A stretch of DNA of 64,000 nt, from positions 8,573-72,572 of the forward strand of contig CAUDNR010000001.1 in NCBI GenBank assembly GCA_958430865.1, given 5' to 3'. Positions 36,506-48,775 of the stretch are shown here, piece by piece. The notes beneath the pieces were generated by a model, which saw only the letters and a program-made list of their open reading frames with translations, ran no database searches and was not told the origin of the DNA. Position 1 is the first letter of the stretch; the number at the start of each line of letters is the position of its first letter. Source of the stretch: Entrophospora sp. SA101. Taxonomy: Eukaryota; Glomeromycota; Glomeromycetes; Entrophosporales; Entrophosporaceae. Position numbers and translations under genes: made by a program.

Positions 36506-38449
36506 TTATTCTTTTTCTAGATTACTTGGAAAGTATTTTCCTTCCATTCCGATTACACTGATCAATTGAGGATGAACTTCTACTTGAAATGGTTCAAATT
36601 TAAATGATTCACCGTCAATACTAATATAACCACTCTTATTTTTTGGTGTTAATCTAAAAGCCTCAATTTTATAATATTCAACCTGCAATTAACATACATA
36701 AGGCGTTTGTTTAAGGTTAACAACATTAATATATAAATCAAAACATTTATTTATTTTACCATAATTTTCAGTACACACCTCATTTTGATCAAAATGACTA
36801 CCAGTTTGAGCATTAGAAAGAATATCAAGTGCCCTTTTCTTATTAACAGCATCTCGTTTGACAAGGGTTAAATCCAATAAACCATCACTAGGTAAAGCTG
36901 CAGGAAAACATAAAAATCCCTTGCCTACCCACGGAACTTTACCAGTATAAAACATAAACAAATCATCATTGATAATTTTCCAATCTTCAGGTATGTCATC
37001 ATTTACACTTCCATATTTGTCAACTATTTTGTGATTAGTTGGTGTTGATATAGGCAATGATGATTTATAAGAGTTTTGATAATTTCTTTTTATTGTTTCT
37101 TTATTCTCCTCTGAAATTTTAATAGCCAAATCACATTTATATCTACGACCTTCTAGAATTGCTTTTATTACACCAATTAGAAAACGAAGATCACCCAACC
37201 ATCTATAAAAAATATAAAGTTTTCAGATTTTCCTTGTTTTTTTTCAATAATGAACAAAAGTAAAATTCATGATACCTCATATTTTCAGTTCCTAAATCAC
37301 AATCTGCACTTATTCCATAACTTTGTGTTAAAAATGAAAAACATCTTTCTTTGCCCTGAGTAATAGAACAGATATCGATGTCTAATTTTATGCCTAAATA
37401 AGAGACAATAGATATATTTAACTGTATATACATGTACATGAAATGAAATTGATTCGGTTTTCTTATTTTACCTTTAATAATAGCAAGAGCAGAATATGTA
37501 GGATTTAAACCTAATACTTCACCATGTAAACTAATACTTAAAGCATTACCACTACCTTAAAAAATGAAGATTATAAATAATATTTATTAGAATTATTATC
37601 AAAAATAAAGTAAATATACCTGAAGGAATTACACCAATAGGGATATTTCTATAATCTTTATGTGTTAAAAGTCCATTAACAACTTCATGTATAATTCCAT
37701 CACCACCTACAGTAATTATTGCATCATATGACTTTAATTCAAGTTCCTGAACAATTTCATTGCCATGATTTTTATGCTGAGTATCTATTGGCAGTAATAT
37801 TATCAAGTTGTTATTAACTGGTTTAATTTTAGGTGGAAATAAACTATAAACTGAAAGAAAAATAATCAAGAGAAAGTATTTCTTACAGGTTACATCATAA
37901 GTACATTTAGCAGCATCAAAGACAGGCTTAACTTCTTTTACAAAAACAGCATGGCCCTTTTTTGTACCACTGTTGGGGTTCACAATTACTTTAAAATGTT
38001 TAGTTCCTCCTAATTAAAAAAAATAATTTTAATAATAATAATCATTGTATATAATGGCTATTGTTCTTTAGAAATCGTTGTTGTTACCTAAATTGATAGC
38101 ATCATTAATTGAATCAGACCATGATTTTACAGTTGTAGAATCTTCTGGTTCAAAAATAAAAGACATCAATTGATGTTTTTGTTTTCCTTCTTTTGTAACA
38201 GCTTTGATGGTAATGAGAGACTTTTCATCCAAAGATAAGTCGAGAATGTTTTTTGCAGGAATTTTTATTGCTTTATTTATTATTAGTGAAAATGTATAGA
38301 TAAGTAAAATTTAAAAAAGTTCAAAAAGAGGGATTAAAAAACATCTTACCAGCTTTGGCTTGTCGTTCTAGAATGAGTGTGTTATCAGTAAAACTTAAAA
38401 TTCCAACATCTTTACCATATTTTACTTGTAAAGGTTTTATTTCTGACAT
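36506..38449 (-). CDS. Sphingosine / long-chain-base kinase (479 aa)
   Basis: The eight-exon model is 38449-38350, 38270-38088, 38009-37887, 37850-37620, 37555-37472, 37393-37276, 37202-36779 and 36682-36506, 1440 nt in frame. After a lipid-binding-like N-terminal segment come the DAGK-catalytic signatures: VNPNSGTKKG (conserved domain C1), ITVGGDGIIHEVVNG with the nucleotide-binding GGDG (C2), and IPIGVIPSGSGNALS (C3). A YGISADCDLGTENMR segment and GFLCFPAALPSDGLLDLTLV follow. The last exon contains YISIDGESFKFEPFQVEVHP, the C5-like motif. It should phosphorylate sphingoid bases using ATP at membranes, like yeast Lcb4/Lcb5. The length is within the family range and all motifs look intact, so it is likely functional. 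Confidence 0.92.
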
Positions 38450-39289
38450 TTTTTTTTTTTCTTCCTAGTGCTGAATTTTTTTGCGCCAATTGAGAAAAAA
38501 AAACACCAAAAATTAATGAAATAATTTTGGCTATATATATACATATTTCCAATGTGCCATGCTCATGATCATCAAATTACACGTATTACGTTACGCGTGA
38601 AATCCTGTAATCCTGTTTGATGTAACATAAATTACTAAAAACAATTTATGTACGGTGCGGATCATCTATAATCATTAATTTCATTAATTGCTTATATATA
38701 TATAGTAACAATTGGTCAACTTCAAAAATACTAAAACAAAAAAAATTTATATCATTTTAAAATTTAACCGATAAGTTTTATTCATGACTCAAGCTTCAAA
38801 ACTTATCGGCTGGTTTTTTCTTAAACTGAAAATTGACTGAGCCTTAACATTTTGAAAATTCCGAATTTTGTTATACACTTGAGAAATTGAGACTAAGTAA
38901 ATTTCGTGTAACAACTTTTTTTCATAGAATATTTTCTACAACATGCATTTGATTTATTTGACTTATTTATTTCCTTTTTTTTATTAATAAATAAAAGTTC
39001 TTTACAACAAAAAAGTCAAAATAGCGTGACACAAAAATTATTGTTGCACTTCTGAGCATAACTTTCAAACTTAAAAAATCTATGAAAAAGAAATTTTTTT
39101 TTTAGATTAATAGACTCCCTTTTTAAAGTTGAATTGAATGGGGGCGAGTTTTTAAAAATCCAATGTGTGGATCACATAATATTTCAAAAATTTTAACTTT
39201 TGAGTATAGACAATCCACACTGTATAACTTTTTTAGGTTATATAGCTGCTATGATTAAAAGAATTAAAAAGAAAAATAAATCAATATTG
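38450..39289. other. Intergenic, upstream of the sphingosine kinase
   Basis: AT-rich. The stretch at 39070-39215 recurs in diverged form at 50570-50710 (for example AATTGAATGG and GATCCACAC/CGCAC pieces), so it is repeat-derived. No gene seen. Confidence 0.45.
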
Positions 39290-39660
39290 TAATGATGAAA
39301 TCATTTTTCTTTAAGGGTTTCTGCTTTTTGTTGGATAATGGCACATCTTCATTCTGCTTTTTCTTTCTTGGTAAATTTCATAAGTAATACTTTCTTTTCT
39401 TAGATAAGCTTCAAATGTCTGAGTATCATTTATTTTGAAAGTATAAGGAGCAGTTTTTTCACCTTGTGCTATAATTCTTGGGTTCCATAGTAGATCTGAT
39501 GTAAATGAGTTTCATATTAACTATTTTTGTTTAGACAAATATTATGATCACATTACATTAGTAATACAGTTGTGTTGTTAAATAAACACTATTGACTCCT
39601 GAAATTTTTGGTAATAACAATGTTCACTTTGTCTGGTTTTGTTGCAGTTTGCCCCATATG
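39290..39660 (-). repeat. Third copy of the MKLIYIRSTMEPKNYST repeat
   Basis: Minus-strand reading gives MKLIYIRSTMEPKNYST, then a shift, then APYTFKINDTQTFEAYLRK and a Lys-rich tail. The first part matches the frames at 2867-3163 and 21731-22027. The flank 39590-39660 matches 2725-2760. This shows the sequence in the inverted arms belongs to a dispersed, decaying repeat family. Confidence 0.5.
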
Positions 39661-40518
39661 GCAAGTGCTGTATGCCATATTATCACCAAGTAAAGTTACA
39701 GTCAAACCTTGTCACAGTGGATGAATGGGACACATAAGAAAATTTATTTTAAAACCTGTTGTGGTGAGATTAGTAAACTTTCCACAACGGATTTTAATGT
39801 TTTTATATGCAAAACAAATTTTATGCACAAAAATATAATTAACATAAAAATGGCACCCTGTGATATTTCCTTTTTTAGTAATTTTATGGTTTGTCATGCA
39901 CAATTTATTGTATTGATCGTCACAATTTCATAGGAAATTGATATTTGTCATGGGTGCCATCTTTCCAGACTTTATGGTATAGTGTTTGACTGTACCTATA
40001 TTATTTTTTGATTACCTGATTCGGGTTAGCACCACTTAAGATAAACAGTTACAGCATACAGAAAATCTTTCCAAGAATTACAACATAGTTATGACATAGT
40101 AATAGCTGTGTCATAACTGAGTTATAGTTTGACAATATGTCTGCAACTTCATTAGTAATAGTAAATCTTGCCACAATGGATTTTAAAATAAAATTTCTTA
40201 TGTGTCTCATTCATCCACTGTGACTGTAACCTTACTTGGTGGTCATATGGCATACAGCACTTGCCATATGTCATATGTCATATGCCATATTTACATCAGG
40301 AAATTTTTCTGATGCAGATTTACGTTATTACACTATTTACATAAGTTTACGGCGGGCCCGTAATATTATGCAAATAAGCATACAAAAATTATGCAATTAT
40401 TACATTGAGTGTAAATATTACATAATTTTTATGCAAATATTACAACTTTACATATTAAAATTTACAGATGTAATATTGCGGCAGGGAAAATTTCCTGATG
40501 TATATGTTTGCACCCTTA
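39655..40518. mobile_element. Compound TIR element with pogo-like ends, copy 1
   Basis: CATATGGCAAGTGCTGTATG at 39655 is repeated inverted near 40250. Both are followed inward by TACAGTCA, then CACAGTGGATGAATG, then GACACATAAGAAA. An internal pair, TTACAGTCAAACCTTGTCAC (39697) and AGTGTTTGACTGTA (about 39982), has the CAGTCAAAC end and TA boundary typical of pogo/Tigger elements. The outer right end reads TTGCACCCTTA at 40518, as in the copy ending 50955. No transposase was seen, so it is non-autonomous. Confidence 0.5.
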
Positions 40519-41037
40519 GATTTATGTGTGAATTTTGTTTACCAAATAAAGTTGTTTTGTAAGACCCCATACTTATAGATATTAATTTCCAATATTTTAA
40601 CTTTTTGATGTTTGAATACCAACTAGATTGGGACTAAAATTTTATCATGCATGATTAGAGACATTTTTTCAAAATATTGAGTTCTGTTTCTACTTTGTCA
40701 AAAATATTTTTGTAAAATGTACATATTAAAAATATACCATATAAAACTTGCATCATTCAATAGCTTAGGTTCTGATGAATGAATAAATAAATAACCATAT
40801 ATAATTTCACATTTCTAATATGTCTAGAACTCTATTAAATATAAAAAAAGAACTACTTTAAATTTTGATTTTTCTTATTTGTCTTAAGACTTGAAATTTT
40901 TTTGCTTGTTGGCCATCTTTACCTGAGACACAGGCCTAAATTCTTTGAGGATGTTTTCAATCAAATATCCAATGAATTTATATCCCACTCTTCCTCAATC
41001 TGGCTTCAAGTTCTTTTGCTTGTTGAGATGATTATAC

Positions 41038-43300
41038 CAGTGTTGGGAAAGTTGCTGGAACAGGAACACTGAAACAAATTTTCCAGTTCCAGTTCCAGTG
41101 TTCCAGTGACTTTTTTCTGGAACACCAATGGAACACTGTAACCACAGTAAAAACTGGATCACTGGAAACAGCAATGGATCACTGGTAGTGGTTGTATCTG
41201 TTGATTATCCAAGCGTTTGAGTACTTGGTCAATCAATAAAGCTCAACACCTGGATAATCAGCCAGCCAATAAAACTCAACACCCAGATAATGAGTCATTT
41301 ACCAAATACCCACCAAATACCCGCTGAATATCCACTGAATATCTGTTGAATATGTATATTTTTTCAAATAACAACAGATTCAATTTTATTTGTTCAGCTG
41401 TCATTGTGTTTCCAGCTTCATTAAATACAGTCAAACCTTGTCACAGCAAATGAATGAAGATTTATTTAAAACCCATTGTGGCAAGATCAGTAAATCTTGC
41501 CACAATGGGTTTTTATATGTTAATGTGAATGTGAAGCAAAAATTTAAAATCTGCTATGACAAGAACTTAATTATAGTCCTCTGTGACAAGGTCGCTCATT
41601 TGGAGTAGAAGTTACTGCAATGCATAAATATTCTTTAAATAATAATGACACAGTTGGTATTCATATTACTTGATATTATATTATAATAGAAAGAATGTTG
41701 GTGATAGTGTAATAGTGGATAAAATAGTATTATCATGTTAATGTATTCTTTCAATTATGTGGATAAGAATTTTTATTTTTTATGTTTCTGAACCACTGAT
41801 TATTCACCAATTATCTGATGAAAATTTCCAACACCCAATTAATTAATCAATGAAAAATTTTCAATACCTGATTAACAGACAATCAGTAAATAATCAGTGA
41901 ATATCATTTGGCAGATACAACCACTAATCACTGGAACTAATGGAACCAATAGATTTTATAATGAAAAGCTAAATTAATTCTAACCTTATTTATTTTGTAA
42001 ATTTTTAATTATATGAACTCATTTGGGATTTTGATTGTCTGGCTGCACTGCAGTTTACATCACAATTTTCTCCCTATTCACATTTTATAGCTTTAAACTG
42101 GGCTTACTCAGCTGCCCTTCCAATAGTAACCTCTTTTCTGAATTTGCATTAGTGCGAACCTGCTGTTATTCTACTGCCTCTTCAGCTCTGGTCCAAGTTT
42201 AAATAATTTCCATTTGGCCTCTTATTAGCAGCTGGATGCACCCTATGTTTTAACAGAATTTTTAATTCTTTTGGATCATCCAAATCACTTTCATCACTAG
42301 TATCATTAAAAGTCTCATCATATAGTGCTTCAAACCAATAATTCCATTGTTTGATGATGAACTGATGGAAGAACTTGATTCATTATATATATATCATTTA
42401 TTTGATTTATATGTGAAATATCAATGAATTAGAACTTTCAGATGGAGGAGATGTAATAGATGAATTATCATAATTATTGTCCAATTCTGTTGTAAGATCA
42501 TAAACAAACATAATAAAATATTATTAATTATTGCAATTAATCCAATGATAATATAAAATACATACAATCAACATCAGCATCAACTTCAATTTCTATACTA
42601 TTATTTAATCTTGATTCAATTCTTTTTTGTCTCATTTCTAAATGTAAATTTACTGATTCCAATTTATCTGGATTAATAGTTTGTAAAGTTTTCACAATTA
42701 ATTAAGTGTTTACCAATAAATGGGATAGTATTAGAAAATTTTAATTTTGTAACATTATATGACCATTCCCACTCTTTTATTTGTATGCAGGCTTTGCAGA
42801 TAGCTAAACAATTACTTTTAACCATTATCTCTCTTTTTTGTTACAACATATTTGCAAAACATCCAAAAGTTTTCCATCTATGTGTCTACTACTCATTTTT
42901 TTAAAAAAATCTTTTGCATTATAATTAATTGTGGAACTTTTAAGCAAAGTCACAAGGTGAACATCTACAAAATGGTCATATGATCTCATCACATGGAGCC
43001 ATGTACAAAAAAAAAAAGATAATTATTGTGAAAAATTGACATCATTCAAGCTTTGTCATAAAGTCTGACCCAAAAGAAAAAACAACTATATAGTGGCAGT
43101 GACATTATCCATATTTATTTCATTATTACATGTAAATATCAGTATTAAAAATAAAATTTACACAGATTCTTCATTGGTTCTAGCAGTTCCAGCAGTTCCA
43201 GCAGTTCCAGCAGTTCCAGTGTTCCAGTGATGTTTCCAAACTGTTCCAGTGTTCTAGTTCCAGTGATTTTCCCCACTGGAACCGGAAATTCCCAACACTG
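41038..43300. mobile_element. hAT-type DNA transposon, 2263 bp, degenerate
   Basis: The ends are CAGTGTTGGGAA (41038) and its inverse TTCCCAACACTG (43300). They are flanked by a perfect 8-bp target duplication GATTATAC at 41030-41037 and 43301-43308. The subterminal regions at both ends carry repeated GTTCCAGT/CAGTTCCAG motifs. On the minus strand a zinc-finger-like piece (SNCLAICKACIQIKEWEW ... GKHLI, near 42710-42850) and further fragments (about 42590-42690) look like the N-terminal part of a hAT transposase, but no full frame remains. A decayed piece of the pogo-like repeat sits inside at 41416-41605. Confidence 0.8.
41416..41605. mobile_element. Nested pogo-like TIR remnant inside the hAT element
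   Basis: TACAGTCAAACCTTGTCACA at the left is followed by an internal hairpin: CCATTGTGGCAAGAT and its inverse ATCTTGCCACAATGG separated by 7 nt. This resembles the elements at 39655 and 50004. The right part ends with TGTGACAAGG. Confidence 0.45.
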
Positions 43301-43590
43301 GATTATACTAAATTGGATTTTGACTTGGCCGATTTTTTTTTATGCATTTAAATTTTTTTAGATTTAATTTGGGGATGATTTTCAGATTTTTTTTTTTTTT
43401 ACACAAGAAAAAAATTTTTTTTTAATCTTTTTTTTAAAAAAAAAAAAAAAAACAATGAAAAATACAACTTCTAGTGGGTATAATGGTTTATTTATTGAAT
43501 AATAATTAAGAAAAAAAACGTTTAATTTCTCATATTATATAAATATAAATATAAATAGGAAATGGCAGCTCCACTTCAACAAAAAAAAGT

Positions 43591-45727
43591 ATGCCACAAG
43601 AAAATTCAAAAGTTTATGGACCTGCCGAAATGAAATGTGAATATTCTCTAATGATAACGGTCATTCGATCTGCAGTATCTGAAATGAAAGAAGTAATAGA
43701 TTATTTTTTAGATACCTTTAAAAATGTTTTAATCAAATATTGATTTTTTCTTTTTTTTCCTTAAAAAAGGGAAACAGCGCCAATTATGAACAACTTGTTA
43801 GAAGTTTGAATCAATACTCAAAGGGCATAGTAGATATAAAAAAATTACGTGTTTGGATTATGGCATTTGCTCACAATGCCTTCCATTTAGATGAATGTTG
43901 CGTGGATTTGATTGATGTGATTTTCAATCTGAATTGGGCAGAACATGATAATAATCTTGCATTAGCATACATAATGTTTTTATCAAGTTTGATTTCATCA
44001 CACCCTTCTCTTTATAAAAGTCGCATATTACAAATGTTGGTACAAAAATTTGCCTTCAGTATGTAATCATTATTATTATTCTTGTGTTGGTTTTAGTAGT
44101 AGAAAATTTATACTAAACAATGGGATATTATTTCGATCTTTAATATTATTCATATATAGGACCTGACGAGACAGGAAGAATACCAAATCATCTTGAAAAA
44201 ATAAACGGAAGAGTTCATACAGCTGTGAAAAGTATTATAAAAATAATTCCAAATTCGGTTGATGAACTTTACAAATTGGTAGTCCAAGAATTTCCGCACA
44301 AAACAGAGCCTTTGTATGTTCAAGTGACTTATCTTAAAAATTTATTACAACTTTTGGATTACATAAATGAACTACAATTTGATGTGTTACAATTAATATT
44401 TAGCCGTTTGATTCAAATTGATGTATGTAAAAATTTTTTTTTTAAAAAATTTAAAATCGCATAAATGTTTAAAATATATATACATATATATTATTTAAAA
44501 ATTATAGACAGAGGTACAAGGAAAGCTTAAAGATATAAAAGATTTAGAAGATTCAATTCCAGAGTATAATATATCACTTTATGGTGATGGAAATAATCCA
44601 GATTCTTTAAATTCAGAAACATATCAAAAATTATCAACAATTCAAACCAATGTATCGTTGTCCACACAACAAGATAATGATGACAATTACAATAATTTTA
44701 ATATGCTAACAGACTATGATGATGATGCTGACGATGATGATATGGACGGGACTTCACAAATGGTCACAATACTTGACATTAAAGATTTATTAGAAAAATT
44801 GGATTGCATGATGAAATTGTTGTTTGATTATTTGAGTTGGTGTTACAAAAATAGTACAAAGAAAGGACAAGAAGAGATTTATAAGATTTTGATGAATATT
44901 TTTGAAAAACAAATCTTATGCACTTGTAAATCGCGATATGTTCAATTCATAATTTTCTGGTACATCTCACTTGACGGTTCATTTTCGAGGCGCTTTATAA
45001 CACTAATATTACGAAAAGCACTTGGGGAGCAAGAATCAGAAATTATTAAATTGGCTGCGACTCAATATCTTGCATCATTTGCTGCACGAGCTAAATTTCT
45101 TGGAAAACAAGAGTTACATCAAATGTTTCACATTATAGGCAATTGGGTTGAAGGATACATAAGCAAATATAAAATATCAATTGCATACAAACAAGCCAAA
45201 CAAAATAAACATTTCTATTCAGTATTGACAGCTATAATCTACGTCTTTTGTTATAGATGGAAAGATCTCACAAATAAAAATGGATGGTGTAAAGAATCAG
45301 ATTGGGTCAAAACCATTCTAAATTCCAAGTTTAAACCTTTGGAGGTTTGTTATTTTGATTATTATTTATTTTTCGTTACTTGCGTTATATTTTTTCTTCT
45401 CTCTTATATATGTGTTTATAAATTATATATATTTTTTAAATAGATGTGTACACGATCTATTGTAGAAGTGTTTATCTATATAGCAAATAAAGTGAAGTTT
45501 TTACAGTGTAGTACTGATTGTGGAACTCATCAGTGTTTATCTATATAGCAAATAAAGTGAAGTTTTTACAGTGTAGTACTGATTGTGGAACTCATCATGA
45601 TGATGATGAGGAGGAGGAAAGTTTATGGGAAGTGTCTACTTTTTTCCCATTTGATCCTTTTGGACTTAAAACTTCACAACATTATTTAAATGATATATAT
45701 ATTCATTGGGAAGGTTTTCCAGAATAA
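43591..45727 (+). CDS. RRN3: RRN3, RNA polymerase I initiation factor, frame broken by 65-bp duplication
   Basis: Exons are 43591-43692, 43770-44058, 44160-44422, 44508-45344 and 45444-45727. Features typical of Rrn3/TIF-IA are HLEKINGRVHTAVKSIIKII, then YVQVTYLKNLLQLLDYI, then FSRLIQIDTEVQ. An acidic insert (DDDADDDDMDG) and a helical-repeat body with KILMNIFEKQILCTCKSRYV follow. The C-terminus has the FFPFDPFGLKTSQHYL motif. Rrn3 bridges RNA polymerase I to the core factor at rDNA promoters. In the last exon a 65-bp segment is present twice (45468-45532 and 45533-45597). As sequenced, the frame meets TAG at 45546-45548 and loses the FPFDP tail. Counting that segment once, the exons sum to 1710 nt (569 aa), exactly in frame. 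The gene is normally essential, so assembly error or a mutant allele beside an intact one should be considered. Confidence 0.88.
45467..45597 (+). repeat. 65-bp perfect tandem duplication in the last RRN3 exon
   Basis: Two adjacent identical copies begin GTGTTTATCTATATAGC and end GGAACTCATCA. A 65-bp unit shifts the frame by two. The downstream frame is intact in the register expected if only one copy existed. Confidence 0.95.
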
Positions 45728-46443
45728 AAATTTTCCTATAAAAAAAATCATGTATTAAAATTATTTATTAATCAAAAATATATAACTTTCAATTTACCCA
45801 ATCATTAAAAATTATTTTATTCATTGCCCTTGAGACCGGGTGAAAGTGTGCATTTAGAGAGGGTGTATTAATATTTGGGACTGAAAAATAGGGCTTAGAA
45901 GAAAAGTTGACTTAATTTTTTTCTCTTAAAAAATATAAATAGAATGAATAAAGTGGCAATTCTATTGTAATTTGAAAATAGTTCTTTATAACCTTATATA
46001 TTTTTATTCACTACCTTTATTCTACATACTACCAAAGTGATGTAGAGTAATTAGACATTTCTTTTTCATTAAAAAAATTTTTTTTTTGTTATAACAACTC
46101 GCCATAAAAAAAATTGATAAACGACACGTTAAAGGATACATTTATAAACATCAACAACATAACTTTACCCGTTGAAAAAATATTTTATAGTTCTGCGGTA
46201 TAACTATAATGTTATAATGGCAAATGTTTTGAATGAACGGATATCCTATGATTAACAATGTAATTTTTAAATTCTTCCATTTGGAAAAAATTTGACAGTG
46301 TTGCATAATATAGGAGTAAGTAGTAATAAATTCATTTTACTGCCTTGAAAATATGTGTTACTTGACGTTTATGAGGGTTGGAAAAAACTCGGAGCATATT
46401 TGAGGATAATGATATGCTATTCCATTAGATTGTCTAAACCTTT
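45728..46443. other. Intergenic, no recognisable feature
   Basis: AT-rich downstream region of RRN3. Nothing supported. Confidence 0.5.
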
Positions 46444-46653
46444 TTGAAGAGTGGCAGTTTTTGCGCCCCTACAATAGGCAATAAAAATAGTCAGATCCTA
46501 AAATATTGTGTGGAATTGTACCCACATATATCACAATCTAAAATGTTTGATCAAGAAAAAGCACTCAATCTAACCATCGGCCGATGGATTGACTTGAACG
46601 AGATAACCTTCCACAGATTAATACGTGATGGCTTTAAGTACATCAAAGATTGA
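46444..46653 (+). pseudogene. hAT-type transposase fragment
   Basis: A 69-codon frame contains HISQSKMFDQEKALNLTIGR followed by WIDLNEITFHRL, a pattern I associate with the pre-catalytic region of hAT transposases in Glomeromycotina. No zinc finger lies upstream and no catalytic domain downstream, so it is an isolated remnant. Confidence 0.4.
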
Positions 46654-46917
46654 CTATCAGAATATTTGGAAATCTCAAGCTAGATAGTGCGCGCCATCTA
46701 AAGACATCAAATGCTGCGTCATACTCAAATCTTCCAATCCCAAAATGCAATGATATTCTTTAGTGTCATGAGATTATAAAATCACAAACGAATAAAACGA
46801 ATAAAACGAATCATTCGAATAATAGAATAATAGAACAAACAAACAAAACGAATAGTTCGAGTAAAATGAATAATTCGAACAAACGAACAGAAAGAATGAT
46901 CCAAATAATTCATATAA

Positions 46918-47698
46918 TCAATTTTCTGAGTCTTCACTTGATGAATATTCTAAATTTTTATTCAATTCGTTATCTAGCTTTTCCCAATGTGCAGTTTGCT
47001 TATTTCGTCTTGTAATTTTTTTAATTGGAAGAATGTAAATTTGTTAGTAATGTATTGTTTGTTGATTGCATACAAAAAAGTATGGCGATGGTTCTCTGAA
47101 CTGAATTTTATAATTTGTTCTGGTCATGTGTTTAGAAGATCTTTTACTAAATAGGAAAGAACGTCTCATGCCAAATTTCATTTTTGATGTATAGTGTAAA
47201 ATCGTGCAACTTCAAACTACTAAGGCTTTTTTTTTATTAATAAAATTGAAAAAACACTCTATTTCATTGTTGCTTAGGTTCTAAAGGTCGCGAAAATAGA
47301 GTTTTTTCAATTTTATTAATTAAAAAAAAAAAGCCTTAGTGGTTTGAAGTTGCACGATTTTTTTTTTGATGCCTTTAGATGACCTGCACCATATCATTTT
47401 TATTATTGCTGATGTTGTTATCATCATCATTATCATCATCATCGTTATTATTTCTAGTTCTATGATTACTAATGGTGTTATTATTACTTCATAATTATCA
47501 TATCTACCACCACTATCATTTCATTACAACTATTATTGCTATTGTTATTGTTGTTATCATCTTTACTTTTAACTTAATTCAAAAAAATAATTATAATTAT
47601 ATATTATCATAAATAAACTAAATACCTCTTGTTGTTGTTAATGGGTTTTTTTCTCCTTCCAAAAGAGCTAAAAGCTCATCGATTTCATTAGAAGACAT
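46918..47698 (-). CDS. Small hypothetical protein, at least two exons
   Basis: The first exon, 47698-47626, reads MSSNEIDELLALLEGEKNP, then LTTTR, and ends at donor GTATTT. A last-exon-like frame at about 47010-46918 reads RRNKQTAHWEKLDNELNKNL, then an acidic EYSSSEDSEN end and TGA. A TACTAAC branch-point motif lies just upstream of the second frame. The two do not join in phase with the only visible acceptor, so an extra small exon or a changed boundary is needed. The interval holds a foldback element and trinucleotide runs. Unrecognised family. Confidence 0.33.
47201..47358. mobile_element. Foldback (hairpin) element
   Basis: ATCGTGCAACTTCAAAC at 47201 pairs with GTTTGAAGTTGCACGAT at 47342-47358. 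Complementarity continues inward through AAGGC, A/T tracts and AAATAGAG for about 65 bp, leaving a loop of about 30 nt. It lies within the putative long intron of the small gene on the minus strand. Confidence 0.6.
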
Positions 47699-48069
47699 TC
47701 CAAAGAAAATTTTATTTTAAAAAGGGTCAGATAACACCATTAAAATTTAAATGATTAACTGCCAAATCAAATTTTAAAGAATATAAAAATAACTCGGAAT
47801 AGCAATTATCACACTAAAAGGAATACACACATACATAAGAATATATCAGAAAATCTTCTACAAATTATTTTCTGATAATTCAGTATTTATTTAGCAAGAA
47901 AAGTTGTCTTTTATAGTAAAACCATTTAAATAGTATTAAATAAAAAAGATATTATTTATGGTTTATTATTAATAATTTTTTTAAATTGAAACATGACTTT
48001 AATCATACAAACTATGAAATCAATATTTAATGAAAATAAATCGTAAATCTTAATTTCATCAAGATAATA

Positions 48070-48215
48070 ACGTACTTCATGTAAGGAATTAAAACCCACA
48101 TTTTATAGAGTTTCTTTTACCAGAATAATACATACATCATGCATGTAAAGAATTAAAACTTACGTTTTATAGAGTTTTCTTTCACCAGAATAATAACATA
48201 CATCATGAAGGAATT
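48070..48215. repeat. Tandem duplication of a roughly 70-bp unit
   Basis: Two diverged copies contain TTTTATAGAGTTT, then CACCAGAATAATA or TACCAGAATAATA, then CATACATCATG. Non-coding. Confidence 0.55.
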
Positions 48216-48775
48216 CGATACATTTACGAATGTATTTAAAACTTGATAAATTTCAAAACATACATTGAGTACGTTTGTTCTGTATTTAAAAATTATTCCT
48301 TACATATTTATTTTCTATAGGGCCAGAGATTGTATTTCCATTAAAGTCTAATAAACATCTAAAATCTTGTACTGTGGTATGTATTTCAGAACAAAACAGT
48401 TCACAAGCCCAAAAATGACATTATAATTTATTCCGGGATTTATTAGTTGTTGTATGAAAATTTTTGGCTTATTTTTTGACGGTAAATTGGCTCACGCATG
48501 TGAGAAAGATTGCTGAATCAAATTTCATATAATTTGTTATATTCGACATATTATGTAATTTACAATTATATATCCTCATTGCACGTAACAAATTTTCTGA
48601 TGAAAATTGCAGAAGTAAGCAGAAATGAAGACAATTATTAGGAACAAACGTACAGGCAAAACTTTATAAAACAAGCAGGACATCAACCTCGGGAATACAA
48701 ACTTCAAAGAAATAAAAAACAAAAAGAAATGACAAATCAGAAGGCAAACGGAAATGCAAATGTGATTTAACATTT

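Noticed and set aside
45444..45600. A new intron created by the 65-bp duplication in RRN3
   Set aside because: The unit has no AGGT that would let exactly 65 nt be removed with GT-AG ends, so splicing cannot restore the frame.
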